DNA of 64,000 nucleotides, taken from Pelagibius sp965227505 (lineage in GTDB: Bacteria > Pseudomonadota > Alphaproteobacteria > Kiloniellales > Kiloniellaceae). The translations under genes and the position numbers were made by a program. Location: contig NZ_OZ245757.1 of the NCBI RefSeq assembly GCF_965227505.1, positions 3,534,001-3,598,000 of the forward strand. Reading direction: 5' to 3'. The stretch's first letter is position 1; each line of letters opens with the position of its first letter. The notes beneath the pieces were generated by a model that was not told the DNA's origin, made no database searches, and was given only the letters and a program-made list of their open reading frames with translations. Positions 34,308-43,900 of this stretch are shown piece by piece.

Positions 34308-35534
34308 CTAGCGCGCGTAGCGGCGCTGCCATTCCGCTTCGATACGCACCATCCAGGAGGGGTGCGGCTCCAGCAGGGTCGGGCCCAGGGCCTCCGGCGC
34401 GAGGGTGGCCACGCCCGCCGGCAGTTCCTCGAAACGCCTGCGCTCGGCCGGTTCGAGCTTGGCCATGGCCAGCACGGTGTCGTCGCCCCAGACCTCCGGG
34501 TTCTGCTTCTCGGCCTGCGCCTCCGCGCCCATCAGGAAGTTCGCGACGACCATCGCGCCCTCGGCGGCGCTGGCGTTGAACGGGATGGCGACGAAGTGGG
34601 TGTTGCCGATGGTGCCGCGGTCCAGCACGAAGGTTCGGGCCGTCTCCGGCAGCAGGCCGTTGGCGATGGCCGACGACGCTTCCGAGGGATAGAACGAGAG
34701 GGTGATGTCGACCTCGCCGTCGTCCAGCAACTGGCGCTGGGCCGGGCCGCTGGCGGGGAAGGTCTGGCCGCCGCGCCAGAGATGGGGGTGCAGGGCGTCG
34801 AGGAACTCCCACAGCGGCTGCGCAACCTGCTCGACCTGGGAGTCGTCGACCACCGCCTGCTGCAGAAAGGCCGGATCGGGCGCCAACTCGATCAGCACCT
34901 GTTTCAGGAAGGTGCTGCCCAGAAAGTCAGGCGGTGTCGGATAGGTGAAGCGCCCGGGATTGGCCCGGGCCCAGTCGAGCAGGGCCGGGATGGACCCCGG
35001 CGTCTCGGCGACGCGGGCCGAGTCGTAGATGAAGTTCAGCTTGGCCATGCCCCAGGGCGCCTCCAGCCCCTCGGTCGGCACGGTGAAGTCCACGAGGGTC
35101 GAGGGCTTCTCCTCGAAGTCGACCAGCTGGAAGTTGGGCAGTGCCTCGGTGAAGGGCCCGTAAAGCAGGGTGTTGTCCTTCATGGTGGCGAAGTTCTCGC
35201 CGTTGATCCAGATGAGGTCGATGGAGCCGTCCTCCGTCTTCCCCGCGGCGCGCTCGGCCAGGACGCGGGAAACCGCATCGGCGGTATCGGCCAGCTTCAC
35301 GTGGCGCAGCATCACGCCGTAGTCGTCCCAGACCCGCTCGCCGACCCAGGCGATGTAGGCGTTGATCCGCTCGTCGCCGCCCCAGGCGTTCCAGTAGACC
35401 GTCTGCCCGTTGGCGGCGTCGACGATCTCTTCCCAGGGGCGCTCCTCGGCGGCGATGGCGGTTTTGCCTGCCAGGCCGAGGGCCGTGGCCAGGGCGGCGG
35501 CCAAAAGCGGCAGGAGCGCAATCCGGCGGCGCAT
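34308..35534 (-). CDS. ABC importer substrate-binding protein (YnjB-like)
   Basis: 408 residues with a signal peptide (LLAAALATALGLAGKTAIA). The mature part starts with WEEIVDAANGQTVYWNAWGGDERINAYI and includes LIWINGENFATMKDN, sequence typical of YnjB-type family 1 binding proteins. The protein would bind the solute in the periplasm and deliver it to the YnjC-like permease. The gene starts the operon; the 245 bases before it show no riboswitch pattern I recognise. Confidence 0.85.
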   Translation of the reverse strand: MRRRIALLPLLAAALATALGLAGKTAIAAEERPWEEIVDAANGQTVYWNAWGGDERINAYIAWVGERVWDDYGVMLRHVKLADTADAVSRVLAERAAGKTEDGSIDLIWINGENFATMKDNTLLYGPFTEALPNFQLVDFEEKPSTLVDFTVPTEGLEAPWGMAKLNFIYDSARVAETPGSIPALLDWARANPGRFTYPTPPDFLGSTFLKQVLIELAPDPAFLQQAVVDDSQVEQVAQPLWEFLDALHPHLWRGGQTFPASGPAQRQLLDDGEVDITLSFYPSEASSAIANGLLPETARTFVLDRGTIGNTHFVAIPFNASAAEGAMVVANFLMGAEAQAEKQNPEVWGDDTVLAMAKLEPAERRRFEELPAGVATLAPEALGPTLLEPHPSWMVRIEAEWQRRYAR

Positions 35535-35778
35535 ATGCTGATCTCCTATCGTTGCTCGAATCCCATCTTGGGCCCTGGGTCCGGCCGATGCCAGGGCCGC
35601 GCGGGCCGGGATAGCTGCCCCGCCAGGGCCAACGGCCCGGGGAAGGCTCGGGCCGCCTCGTCCCTTGGCTTAGATGGGGGCAGCCTACAGGCGTGCCCAG
35701 GCCCTGTCATCCGTCAGGGGCCGGCGATCACAGGGCTTTTATTGGATGGTCCGGTTTCGTGAACCGTTACGGCGCCCC

Positions 35779-36366
35779 TTATTCGGCTGCGGGAAAGCCC
35801 GCACGCATGTAGGCGACGACCCGCCAGATAGCGTCTTCCGACAGCCGGTCTTTATAGGCCGGCATGGCGGTGCCGAAGGCGCCGCCGCCCTCTGCGATCG
35901 ACCACAGCAGGTACTCGTCCACGGCGCCCTGCTTGTCCATGAGCTGACCCAGAAGCGCTGGGGAGGGCAGCAGGTCGAGCCCGGCGTCCCCGTCGCCACG
36001 GCCTTTGGCACCGTGACACTCCGCGCAGTTGGCCCGATACACCGTTCCGCCTCCGGCGATCGCACCCGGGCTGTTGGGGAAGGGACTGCGGCGGCTGCGG
36101 TACTCGAGCGGGACGCCGGCCTGAATGAATTCCCGATGGCGCGCGGCGCGGTCTTCCAGCTTCGGCGGGCTGTTCTCCAGATCCCACTCGGGCAGCCGGT
36201 CGATCTCCACGTTCCAGGGATCGAGGCCGGGGATGATCGTGAGCCTGTCCTCCGGTTCCGCCGCACCGCCCTGGGCCAGGGCGGCCGGCAGGGCGAAGGC
36301 CAGCAGCGCTGTCACGGCAATCGTGCCGAGGACGGCGCGCAGCGGGAAAGGGTGGAACAATGACAT
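35779..36366 (-). CDS. Exported c-type cytochrome
   Basis: 195 residues. A signal peptide ends near AALA (residue 31). A single heme site CAECH (C114, C117, H118) is followed by M168 in FGTAMPAYKD as likely axial ligand. The N-terminal half (LTIIPGLDPWNVEIDRLPEWDLENSPP) is not standard cytochrome c and may dock a partner. It stands alone, so the dehydrogenase or oxidase it serves cannot be told. ATG 36366 opens the signal peptide. Confidence 0.85.
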   Translation of the reverse strand: MSLFHPFPLRAVLGTIAVTALLAFALPAALAQGGAAEPEDRLTIIPGLDPWNVEIDRLPEWDLENSPPKLEDRAARHREFIQAGVPLEYRSRRSPFPNSPGAIAGGGTVYRANCAECHGAKGRGDGDAGLDLLPSPALLGQLMDKQGAVDEYLLWSIAEGGGAFGTAMPAYKDRLSEDAIWRVVAYMRAGFPAAE

Positions 36367-36724
36367 GAGGGAGGCTCCCTTGGCGGTCTGTTGCACCAGG
36401 GGTAGCCGCCGCGGGTCCGCCTGGCCATGACCCAAGTCAAGGGCGGAACAGGTCAAGGAACCGAGGAGGTCAGGGGACAGGAGGGACCCGGGCCCTCCTC
36501 ATGGGTCTGCCGACGTCAACTGGCTGTGCAGCATCTCGACGATCACCACCACCTCCGCTTTCGTGAGGCGGCCGCGATCAGCAGCAAGGTCAGGATGAGG
36601 TCTCTCAGGCGCACCAGGGTATCTCCGGGGGGCTCGGGAAGACTAGCTGGACCGGCGAAGAGGGCCTTGATTCCAGTGAAAGTACGACTTTACCACTGCG
36701 ATTGAGTGAGCAACCATTGCGCGT
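36367..36724. other. Intergenic stretch of 358 bases
   Basis: No frame here looks coding. It separates the cytochrome c gene and the RDD gene, which are divergent, so promoters for both must lie inside it. I see no clear consensus boxes or repeats. Confidence 0.5.
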
Positions 36725-37477
36725 ATGAAGTTCCGGCAGTTTGAGCTTATTGCGATCTGCCGAGACTTCGGTCGTGAACCTTCTTCCATGTCTACAATCT
36801 TGGTAACGACAGACCGCAAACTCATCGACAACAACGGCGGCCGATTGGTCCTGTTTTTGTTGCTCGTCGGAATGGTCTTTTCGCTCGCGATTGGCGGCTC
36901 AGGGGGCATAAGCAGGCATGGCGCGCCGCCTTATCATTTGGAAGTCAGTTATCATCCGGCACATATCGTATCTTGGCTCTTTGGCACGGCAGCATTCTTT
37001 CTCCCTAGAGTTACCGGACCGCTGCAGACAAACCAGGAAAGGCCTGCCGGGATCATTCGGCGCTATTTCGCCCTCAACATCGACTGCTTTGTTTGTTTCG
37101 TGCTGCTTATGATGCCTTTCATATTGCTCGCGTTGTTGCTGGAAGGTTTGCGGGCACCTCTTCTCGGCCTGATGCCGGAGGCATTGGGCCGCTGGCTTCA
37201 TACCTTGATGACGATGCTCTTCTTTCCAGGCACCGTTGTCGCGTGGCTCTGTGCCTATTGCTGGCCAGCGGCGGCGGGTCGGCAGTCGGCAGGGGATCTG
37301 TTGATGGGGATTGAGCAACGGTGGCCCAAGCGTCCAAGCTTGTTGAGGTCAATTGGCCATGCGCTCCTAGGGTTTCTGACTCTGTCCCTGTTCTTCATCG
37401 GCCTCTTCGTCGCTTTGGTGCGCGAAGATCGACGGATGTGGCATGACCTAGTGTTCGATACCCGGAACGTTCGATAG
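36725..37477 (+). CDS. RDD-family membrane protein
   Basis: 250 residues (or 229 from the ATG at 36788). Four or five helices. RDD landmarks: RRYFALNIDCFVCFV near 120 (conserved Asp) and a C-terminal GRQSAGDLLMGI and REDRRMWHDLVFDT. The family's function varies and is often unknown. Base composition is visibly lower in G+C than in neighbours, and codon use is less biased, suggesting recent acquisition. Its stop is nine bases before the end of the convergent Ada-oxygenase gene. Confidence 0.8.
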   Translation: MKFRQFELIAICRDFGREPSSMSTILVTTDRKLIDNNGGRLVLFLLLVGMVFSLAIGGSGGISRHGAPPYHLEVSYHPAHIVSWLFGTAAFFLPRVTGPLQTNQERPAGIIRRYFALNIDCFVCFVLLMMPFILLALLLEGLRAPLLGLMPEALGRWLHTLMTMLFFPGTVVAWLCAYCWPAAAGRQSAGDLLMGIEQRWPKRPSLLRSIGHALLGFLTLSLFFIGLFVALVREDRRMWHDLVFDTRNVR

Positions 37478-37486
37478 GTTCCGACG

Positions 37487-38476
37487 CTACTGGGCATCGT
37501 GGAAGATGATGCCGGCGGCGAAGCGCTCGCCGGCGTGGATGCGGCTGACGCCGTGGCGCAGCTTCACCCGGTGGTAGCCCCGCGCGCCCTGGCGCGGACG
37601 CTCGTTGACGGCGAAGAGCGCCGCCTCGCCGCGCAGCAGCGGCACCACCTCGACGCGCGACTGCATGCGCGGGCGCTGTTCGGTCACCACGAACTCGCCG
37701 CCGGTGAAGTCGCCGCCGTCGAAGTCCGCGCCGGGCTTGCTCAGCAGGATGACCATCTGCAGCGGCAGCACTTCGTCGCCGTAGAGGTCCTGGTGCAGGC
37801 AGTTGTAGTCGCCGGGCCCGTAGCGCAGCAGCAGGGGGGTCGGGCGTTTCTGTCCCGCCGCGTGGCAGCGCTTCAGATAGGCCGCGTGGCTGGCGGGAAA
37901 CACCGGGTCTTCGCCGAGCAGGCCGCGCCAGATGTTGGCGATGCGCGCCGCATGCGGGTAGACCGCGCTGCGCAGGGCGGCGATGACCGGCGGCAGGGGA
38001 TAGGCGAAGTACTTGTACTCGCCGCGCCCGAAGCCGTGGCGGGCCATGATGACGCGGCTGCGGAAGGCTGCGTCCTGATCGTAGAGGCCGGTCAGGGCGG
38101 CGCAGTCCCCCGGCGTCAGGATCGGCCCCAGCCGGGCGACACCGTGATCGTTCAGGTCGCCCTCGATCCGCGGCCAGTTGAGGCCGGCGATGCGCCGAGC
38201 GATCTGCGGCGCCGGGGTTCCCGTCCCCGCCATCTGCTCGGGCCGGCAGCGCTTGCAGGCGCGAAAACCCGCGGCTTCCGCCGCGGCAGGGTCCGGGAAA
38301 AAGCGCACGTTTTCGCGCTTGGCCGGGCGGGAGGGGCAGCTCGGCCGGCAGTAGATGCCGGTGCTGAGCACGCCGTAGACGAAGCGTCCGTCCATGGCGG
38401 CATCGCGCCGCTCCACCGCTGCCCAGCGGGCCTCGTCCATCGCCGCATCCGCATCCAAAAGCCCTGTGTCGTCCAT
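37487..38476 (-). CDS. Ada N-terminal domain fused to 2OG-Fe(II) oxygenase
   Basis: 329 residues. Residues 30-82 form an Ada-type zinc-binding domain with C43, C47, C74 and C77 (STGIYCRPSCPS and RACKRCRPE); in Ada the first of these accepts methyl from DNA methylphosphotriesters. Residues 90-329 form a 2OG-Fe(II) dioxygenase with H228/D230 in NCLHQDLYG and H308 in LRHGVSR as likely iron ligands. Ada itself joins this domain to an AraC and a methyltransferase domain, not an oxygenase. DNA or RNA alkylation repair is inferred. ATG 38476 is chosen because AAGGAGG lies eight bases before it. Confidence 0.85.
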   Translation of the reverse strand: MDDTGLLDADAAMDEARWAAVERRDAAMDGRFVYGVLSTGIYCRPSCPSRPAKRENVRFFPDPAAAEAAGFRACKRCRPEQMAGTGTPAPQIARRIAGLNWPRIEGDLNDHGVARLGPILTPGDCAALTGLYDQDAAFRSRVIMARHGFGRGEYKYFAYPLPPVIAALRSAVYPHAARIANIWRGLLGEDPVFPASHAAYLKRCHAAGQKRPTPLLLRYGPGDYNCLHQDLYGDEVLPLQMVILLSKPGADFDGGDFTGGEFVVTEQRPRMQSRVEVVPLLRGEAALFAVNERPRQGARGYHRVKLRHGVSRIHAGERFAAGIIFHDAQ

Positions 38477-38648
38477 TGCTTCCGCCTCCTTGACCGTCAT
38501 GACGGTCATAGACCGGAAAAGGACGCCGCCGACATCCGATTCTTGCGCTTCTGCTTGCGCCGCTGGCTTGTGATCGGGGGCGGCTTGCCTTGCCGTGGCA
38601 GACCTTCTACCTTCGTGCCCGTCAGCAGCCACGGCACGCATGACCTGA

Positions 38649-38722
38649 GCGGGTATGATGTAGTGGTAGCCTGTCAGCTTCCCAAGCTGAACGCGCGGGT
38701 TCGATTCCCGCTACCCGCTCCA
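38649..38722 (+). tRNA. tRNA-Gly (anticodon CCC)
   Basis: A 74-base cloverleaf including encoded CCA. Acceptor arms GCGGGTA and TACCCGC pair fully; the T-arm carries GGTTCGATTCC; the anticodon stem TCAGC/GCTGA encloses the loop TTCCCAA, anticodon CCC, reading GGG. The D-loop includes AGTGGTA. Confidence 0.95.
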
Positions 38723-38732
38723 ACCGCTTTGA

Positions 38733-38754
38733 GGCTCCGTTCGGGGCCTTTTTT
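38733..38754 (+). terminator. Intrinsic terminator of the tRNA gene
   Basis: GGCTCC and GGGGCC pair (one G-T) around GTTC and are followed by six Ts at 38749-38754, eleven bases after the tRNA end. Confidence 0.8.
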
Positions 38755-38779
38755 CGTGCCGTCTGCCGCCGCCCCGCTT

Positions 38780-38886
38780 GTCACCCCGGACGTGATCCGG
38801 GGTCCACGCCGGAAGCGGATCCCACCCTTGCGAGCGAAGCCCGTGCGAGCGGGCCTATGGATCCCGGGTCAGGCCCGGGATGACGG
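38780..38886. repeat. 107-bp repeat, copy A
   Basis: Nearly identical to 39364-39470 (two differences by eye). The left end contains CCCCGGACGTGATCCGGGG and the right end ATCCCGGGTCAGGCCCGGGAT, two palindromes joined by about 60 bases. Same orientation as copy B; together they flank one gene. Confidence 0.9.
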
Positions 38887-38927
38887 CCCGTGTGGGCTGG
38901 CTCGGATCAAGGGATAGAGACCCTCGG

Positions 38928-39347
38928 TCAGCGACCGGACAAGCTCTCAACCCAGTTCGCGTGGAAGTCAGCTTGTTCGTCCACCGTTCCGACCGTCCCT
39001 GGGGCCGCATAGTGGAAGATGTCGACCAGATCCTCCGATCTCGCAGGCTCACCGATCCGGGTGACATAGGCCTTGCGCCCGCCACCCATGTCGCGGGCCA
39101 TTCCGGATGGGAAGACTTCGGGCCGCGCGCCGGCGCACAGCAATCGTGCTCCCTTGCTTTCAAGGACCTTTCTGAGCTCGATCATCGCCTCAAAGAGATC
39201 GCTGCTCACAAACCTTCTTGTTTCAGCTTCGATTCCGTCGAGTGTGATCTCATAAGACAAGGCCTGCGGGTCCGCTCGAATCGCCAACTGGGCACTGGCG
39301 ATAGCGCCATCAGCCATTCTGATCTTAACCGCAATGTGCTCATTCAA
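38928..39347 (-). CDS. Hypothetical protein between two 107-bp repeats
   Basis: 139 residues. It looks genuinely coding: balanced amino acids, an amphipathic helix SSDLFEAMIELRKVLESKGARLL and a C-terminal VDEQADFHANWVESL, but no family is recognised. TTG 39347 is the start, with AGGGA about nine bases upstream; no ATG is in frame nearby. G+C is lower than in the flanks. The gene lies exactly between the repeat copies, next to a tRNA gene, so it may be an inserted unit. Confidence 0.65.
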   Translation of the reverse strand: MNEHIAVKIRMADGAIASAQLAIRADPQALSYEITLDGIEAETRRFVSSDLFEAMIELRKVLESKGARLLCAGARPEVFPSGMARDMGGGRKAYVTRIGEPARSEDLVDIFHYAAPGTVGTVDEQADFHANWVESLSGR

Positions 39348-39363
39348 GTCGTTTGTTCCCTAA

Positions 39364-39470
39364 GTCACCCCGGACGTGATCCGGGGTGCATGCCGGAAGC
39401 GGATCCCACCCTTGCGAGCGAAGCCCGTGCGAGCGGGCCTATGGATCCCGGGTCAGGCCCGGGATGACGG
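39364..39470. repeat. 107-bp repeat, copy B
   Basis: Direct repeat of 38780-38886 with two mismatches. The unit holds two palindromic ends and a middle GCGGATCCCACCCTTGCGAG. It is the typical form of dispersed palindromic repeat in alphaproteobacteria. Confidence 0.9.
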
Positions 39471-39508
39471 TCCGCGTATGCTGAAGCAGCCGGGAAAGTG
39501 GTTCAAGA

Positions 39509-40639
39509 TCAACGGAGCGAGGGGAAGAGGACTTCGGTCAGGATGCGGACCGAGAGCCGCCAGGCGTCGCGCTGGTTGTACTGGCCGGCGAAGACCACCA
39601 TGACCAGATCCAGATCGGGGATCACCACGAGACGCTGGCCGCCGTTGCCGAAGCCGGCCATCCAGGCGCGCCCGTCGCGCCGGCCCTGGCCGAGCCACCA
39701 TTGGTAGCCGTAGAATAGGTCGCCCTCGGACGCGGCGTGCCTGACGAAGGAGTCCTTCAGCCAGGCCTCCGGCACCACCTGTTGCCCGTCCCAGCGCCCG
39801 CCGTTCAGCACCATCTGGCCGATGCGCGCGAGGTCGCGGGCGGTGAGCCGCAGGCCGGAGGCGGCGGCGGCCTCTCCGTTGAAGCCCGGCGTCCAGCTGC
39901 TCTGATCGATGCCAAGGGGCCTGAAGAGCTTTTCGCGCGCGTAGTCGATCAGAGGCTTTCCGCTGCCGCGGGACACGAGGTGTGCGAGCACCGCCGTCGC
40001 GCCCCCGCTGTAGGTCCACTGGCTGCCGGGCTCCGCCACGATGGGGCGCTCCAGAATGTAGCGGTAGCGGTCTTCCGACCGCTCCATGGCGACCTCGCTG
40101 TTGCGCGGGTCGTTGTAGGGCAGTGTCTCGTCCCAGGCGAGCCCCATGGTCATGGTGAGCGCGTGTTCCACCGTGATCTTCTGCCGCGCCGGATCGGTGG
40201 CGAGGTCGGCATAGTCGAACAGTTCGACCAGCGGCGTCTCGCGCGCCGGGACCGTGCCATCGGCCAGGGCGATGCCGTAGAGCAGGCCGACGATGCTCTT
40301 GGAGACCGAACGCAGGTCGTGCATCACCTCCGGCCCGAAGGTCACGCTGCCCAGCGGATTGCCCCAGATCTCGTCCTCGCCTTCGAAGTAGCGCTCCAGC
40401 ACCAGCTTGCCGTGACGTGCGACGACGACGGCGTGCAGGTTGGGCAGTTCGCCGGACCGGTAAAGCGCGTCCAGCAGATCGCCGGTCTCGGCGGCAAAGC
40501 CAGACTCGGTCAGGGGCGCCGTCTGCCAGGCGTCGGCCGCGGCACTTGGGGTCGTGGCGGTTTGGGACATGGCGCTGGGGGTGAAGGACAGGAGCAGGCC
40601 TCCGGCGAGCAGAAGGCAGCGGACGAGGCGGTGTGGCAT
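39509..40639 (-). CDS. Exported serine hydrolase, class C beta-lactamase/esterase family
   Basis: 376 residues, signal peptide to about residue 25. The SxxK nucleophile is in DLRSVSKSIVGLLYG and the second catalytic Tyr in QWTYSGGATAVLAH (YxG). A third motif near the C-terminus is unclear (possibly MAGFGNGGQ in place of the HTG or KTG triad). The fold serves penicillin-binding proteins, beta-lactamases, esterases and peptidases; no resistance role should be assumed. It is divergent from pyruvate carboxylase. Confidence 0.85.
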   Translation of the reverse strand: MPHRLVRCLLLAGGLLLSFTPSAMSQTATTPSAAADAWQTAPLTESGFAAETGDLLDALYRSGELPNLHAVVVARHGKLVLERYFEGEDEIWGNPLGSVTFGPEVMHDLRSVSKSIVGLLYGIALADGTVPARETPLVELFDYADLATDPARQKITVEHALTMTMGLAWDETLPYNDPRNSEVAMERSEDRYRYILERPIVAEPGSQWTYSGGATAVLAHLVSRGSGKPLIDYAREKLFRPLGIDQSSWTPGFNGEAAAASGLRLTARDLARIGQMVLNGGRWDGQQVVPEAWLKDSFVRHAASEGDLFYGYQWWLGQGRRDGRAWMAGFGNGGQRLVVIPDLDLVMVVFAGQYNQRDAWRLSVRILTEVLFPSLR

Positions 40640-40929
40640 TCCACAGTCTCATTTGCCAGTTCGGAAAGGATCGCGCTCAAGTTGCCGTCGCGGCGCGCGC
40701 CCGACCAGTGAATTTTTGTATGGCACGCTTGTTTTTCGGGAATAGACCCGGAAGGCGGCGCGTTGTCGCCCTAAGGCCCGTGCCGGTCCCCGTCCGTCCA
40801 CTGCCCCGCCGCGGTCTGCAGCCGCGGAAAGGCCATGGCGATGCGCCGGCTGGCGGCTTATAGTGCAGCGCAGCAATTGCGCGCGCTTAACGATACTCCA
40901 ACTAGGGGCCAACTGGGGGAATTGAGAGG

Positions 40930-43900
40930 ATGAGCCCATCCCGAGTCGGCGGCGCGCGGCCGCCGTTCCGTAAGCTGCTCGTCGCCAACCGCAGCGAGAT
41001 CGCCATCCGTGTGCTGCGCGCGGCGAACGAACTCGGCATCCGCACCGTGGCGATCTACTCCCACGAGGACCGCTTCGCCCTGCACCGCTTCAAGGCGGAC
41101 CAGGCTTTCCAGGTCGGCAAGGGCAAGGAGCCGGTGGCCGCCTATCTGGACATCGACGACATCCTTCGGATCGCCCGCGAGGCGCGGGTCGACGCCATTC
41201 ATCCCGGTTACGGGTTTCTTTCGGAAAACCCGGACTTCGCGGAAGCCTGCGCCAAGGCCGGCATCACCTTCATCGGCCCCAAGCCTGACGTGATGCGCCG
41301 CCTGGGATCGAAGGTGGAGGCCCGGGCCCTGGCGGAGGAAGCGGGCATTCCCGTCATGCCGGCGACCGGCGCGCTGCCCCACGACGAGGCGGAGGCGGCC
41401 AAGCTGGCCGAGGGCATCGGCTATCCCATCATGGCCAAGGCCTCCTGGGGTGGCGGCGGGCGCGGCATGCGCGTCGTCGAAGATGCTGGACAGCTTCACG
41501 AACAGGTGGCGGCGGGCCGGCGCGAGGCCAAGGCCGCTTTCGGTAACGACGAGATTTTCCTGGAGAAGCTGGTGCGCCAGGCGCGCCACGTGGAGGTGCA
41601 GGTCCTCGGCGACACCCACGGCAACGTCATCCACCTCTTCGAGCGCGACTGCTCCATGCAGCGCCGCAACCAGAAGATCGTCGAGCGCGCGCCGGCGCCC
41701 TACCTCAGCGAGGCCAAGCGCGCCGAGCTTTGCGACGCCGCCGTGCGGCTCGCCCGCGCCGCCGGCTATGAGTGCGCCGGCACCGTCGAGTTCCTGATGG
41801 ATGCGGAAACCGACGCGCTCTACTTCATCGAGGTCAATCCGCGCATTCAGGTGGAGCACACGGTGACCGAGGAGGTCACCGGCGTGGATCTGGTGAAGGC
41901 GCAGATCCGCATTTCCGCCGGCGCGCGCATCGGCGAGTCCGAAAGCGGCGTGCCGGCCCAGCACCAGCTTTCCCTCGACGGCCATGCCCTGCAGTGCCGC
42001 ATCACCACCGAAGACCCGCTGAACAAGTTCATCCCGGACTACGGACGCATCTCCGCCTATCGCGGCGCCACCGGTTTCGGCATCCGCCTCGACGGCGGCA
42101 CCGCCTATTCCGGCGCCCTCATCACACCCTTCTACGACTCGCTGCTGGAGAAGGTGACGGCCTGGGGGCCGACGGCGGCGGAGGCGACGGCGCGCATGGA
42201 CCGGGCACTGCGCGAGTTCCGTATCCGCGGCGTGGCGACCAACCTCTGGTTCCTGGAAGCGGTCATCGGCCATCCCAAGTTCCAGAGCGGCGAGGCGACG
42301 ACCCGCTTCATCGACTCGACGCCGGAGCTCTTCGACTTCCACCGCCGCCGCGACCGCGCAACGCGCCTCCTGACCTTCATCGGCGACGTCATCGTCAATG
42401 GCAATCCGGAGGTCGAGGGACGGCCCCTGCCGTCGCCCGCCACGCCGGCGATCCTGCCGGAGATCCCGCCCGCCAGCTTGCTGCAGGACCCGCCTGCCGG
42501 CAGCAAGCAGCGCCTCGACGCACTGGGGCCGGAGGGTTTCGCGAAGTGGATGCTGGAGCAGAACAAGCTTCTGCTCACCGACACCACCATGCGCGACGCC
42601 CACCAGTCGCTCTTCGCCACGCGCATGCGCTCCTACGATCTGGTTGCCATCGCGCCGGCCTATGCGCGCCTGCTGCCGCAACTGCTGTCGCTGGAATGCT
42701 GGGGCGGGGCCACCTTCGACGTCGCCCTGCGTTTCCTGAAGGAAGATCCCTGGGAGCGTCTGGCGGCCCTGCGCGAGGCGGTGCCGAACACGCTGCTGCA
42801 GATGCTCACGCGCGGCTCCAACGGCGTCGGCTACTCGAACTATCCCGACAACGTGGTGCGCCACTTCATCGCCCAGGCCGCCGATGCCGGCATCGATCTC
42901 TTCCGCGTCTTCGACTCGCTGAACTGGGTGGAGAACATGCGGGTCTCCATCGACGCCATCCGCGAGACCGGCCTGCTCTGCGAGGCGGCGATCTGCTACA
43001 CCGGCGACCTCTCCGACCCCGGCGAAGACAAGTACGACCTGAAGTACTACGTCGGCCTCGCCAAGGAACTGGAAGCCGCCGGCGCCCACATCCTCGGCAT
43101 CAAGGACATGGGCGGGCTCTGCAAGCCGGCGGCGGCGCGTCTGCTGGTCACCACGCTGAAGCAGGAAACCGGTCTGCCGATCCACTTCCACACCCACGAC
43201 ACCTCCGGCATTTCCGCCGCCTCGGTGCTGGCGGCGGCGGAGGCGGGGGTGGATGCCGCCGATGCGGCCATGGACGCGATGAGCGGCCTCACCTCCCAGC
43301 CCAACCTCGGCTCCATCTCCGCGGCGCTGGCCGGCAGCCCGCGCGATCCCGGCCTGGACCGGGAGGCACTGCGCGAGATCAACGCCTACTGGGAGGGCGC
43401 GCGGCGCCACTACGCCGGCTTCGAAAGCGAGATGCGCGCCGGCGCCTCCTCGGTCTACGAGCACGGTATGCCCGGCGGCCAGTTCACCAACCTGCAGGAA
43501 CAGGCCCGCGCCCTGGGTCTGGCGCGCAAGTGGGGGGCGGTGGAGAAAGCCTATGCCCAGGTGAATGAGATGTTCGGGGACATCGTCAAGGTGACGCCGA
43601 CCTCCAAGGTGGTCGGCGACATGGCGCTCTACATGGTCTCCAACGGCCTGACGCCGGAGGACGTGATGGACCCGGCGCGGGAGGTGGCCTTCCCGGCCTC
43701 GGTCATCGCGCTTTTCCGCGGCGAAGTGGGCCAGCCTTACGGTGGTTTCCCGGAAGCCCTCCAGAAAAAGGTGCTGAAGGGCGAAGCACCGCTCAGCGAG
43801 CGCCGCGGGGCGACCCTGCCGCCGGCGGATCTGACGGCTCTGCGCAAAGAGGCGGAAAAGAAAGCGCGGCGCCACATCGGCGAGCGCGAGCTGTCCTCCT

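Noticed and set aside
35535..35778. Riboswitch before the YnjB-like gene
   Set aside because: I looked for TPP, cobalamin and molybdenum-cofactor consensus segments on the minus strand and saw none.
39509..40639. Antibiotic-resistance beta-lactamase
   Set aside because: The SxxK and YxG motifs define the broad serine hydrolase family only; no typical KTG or omega-loop match supports a true class C beta-lactamase.
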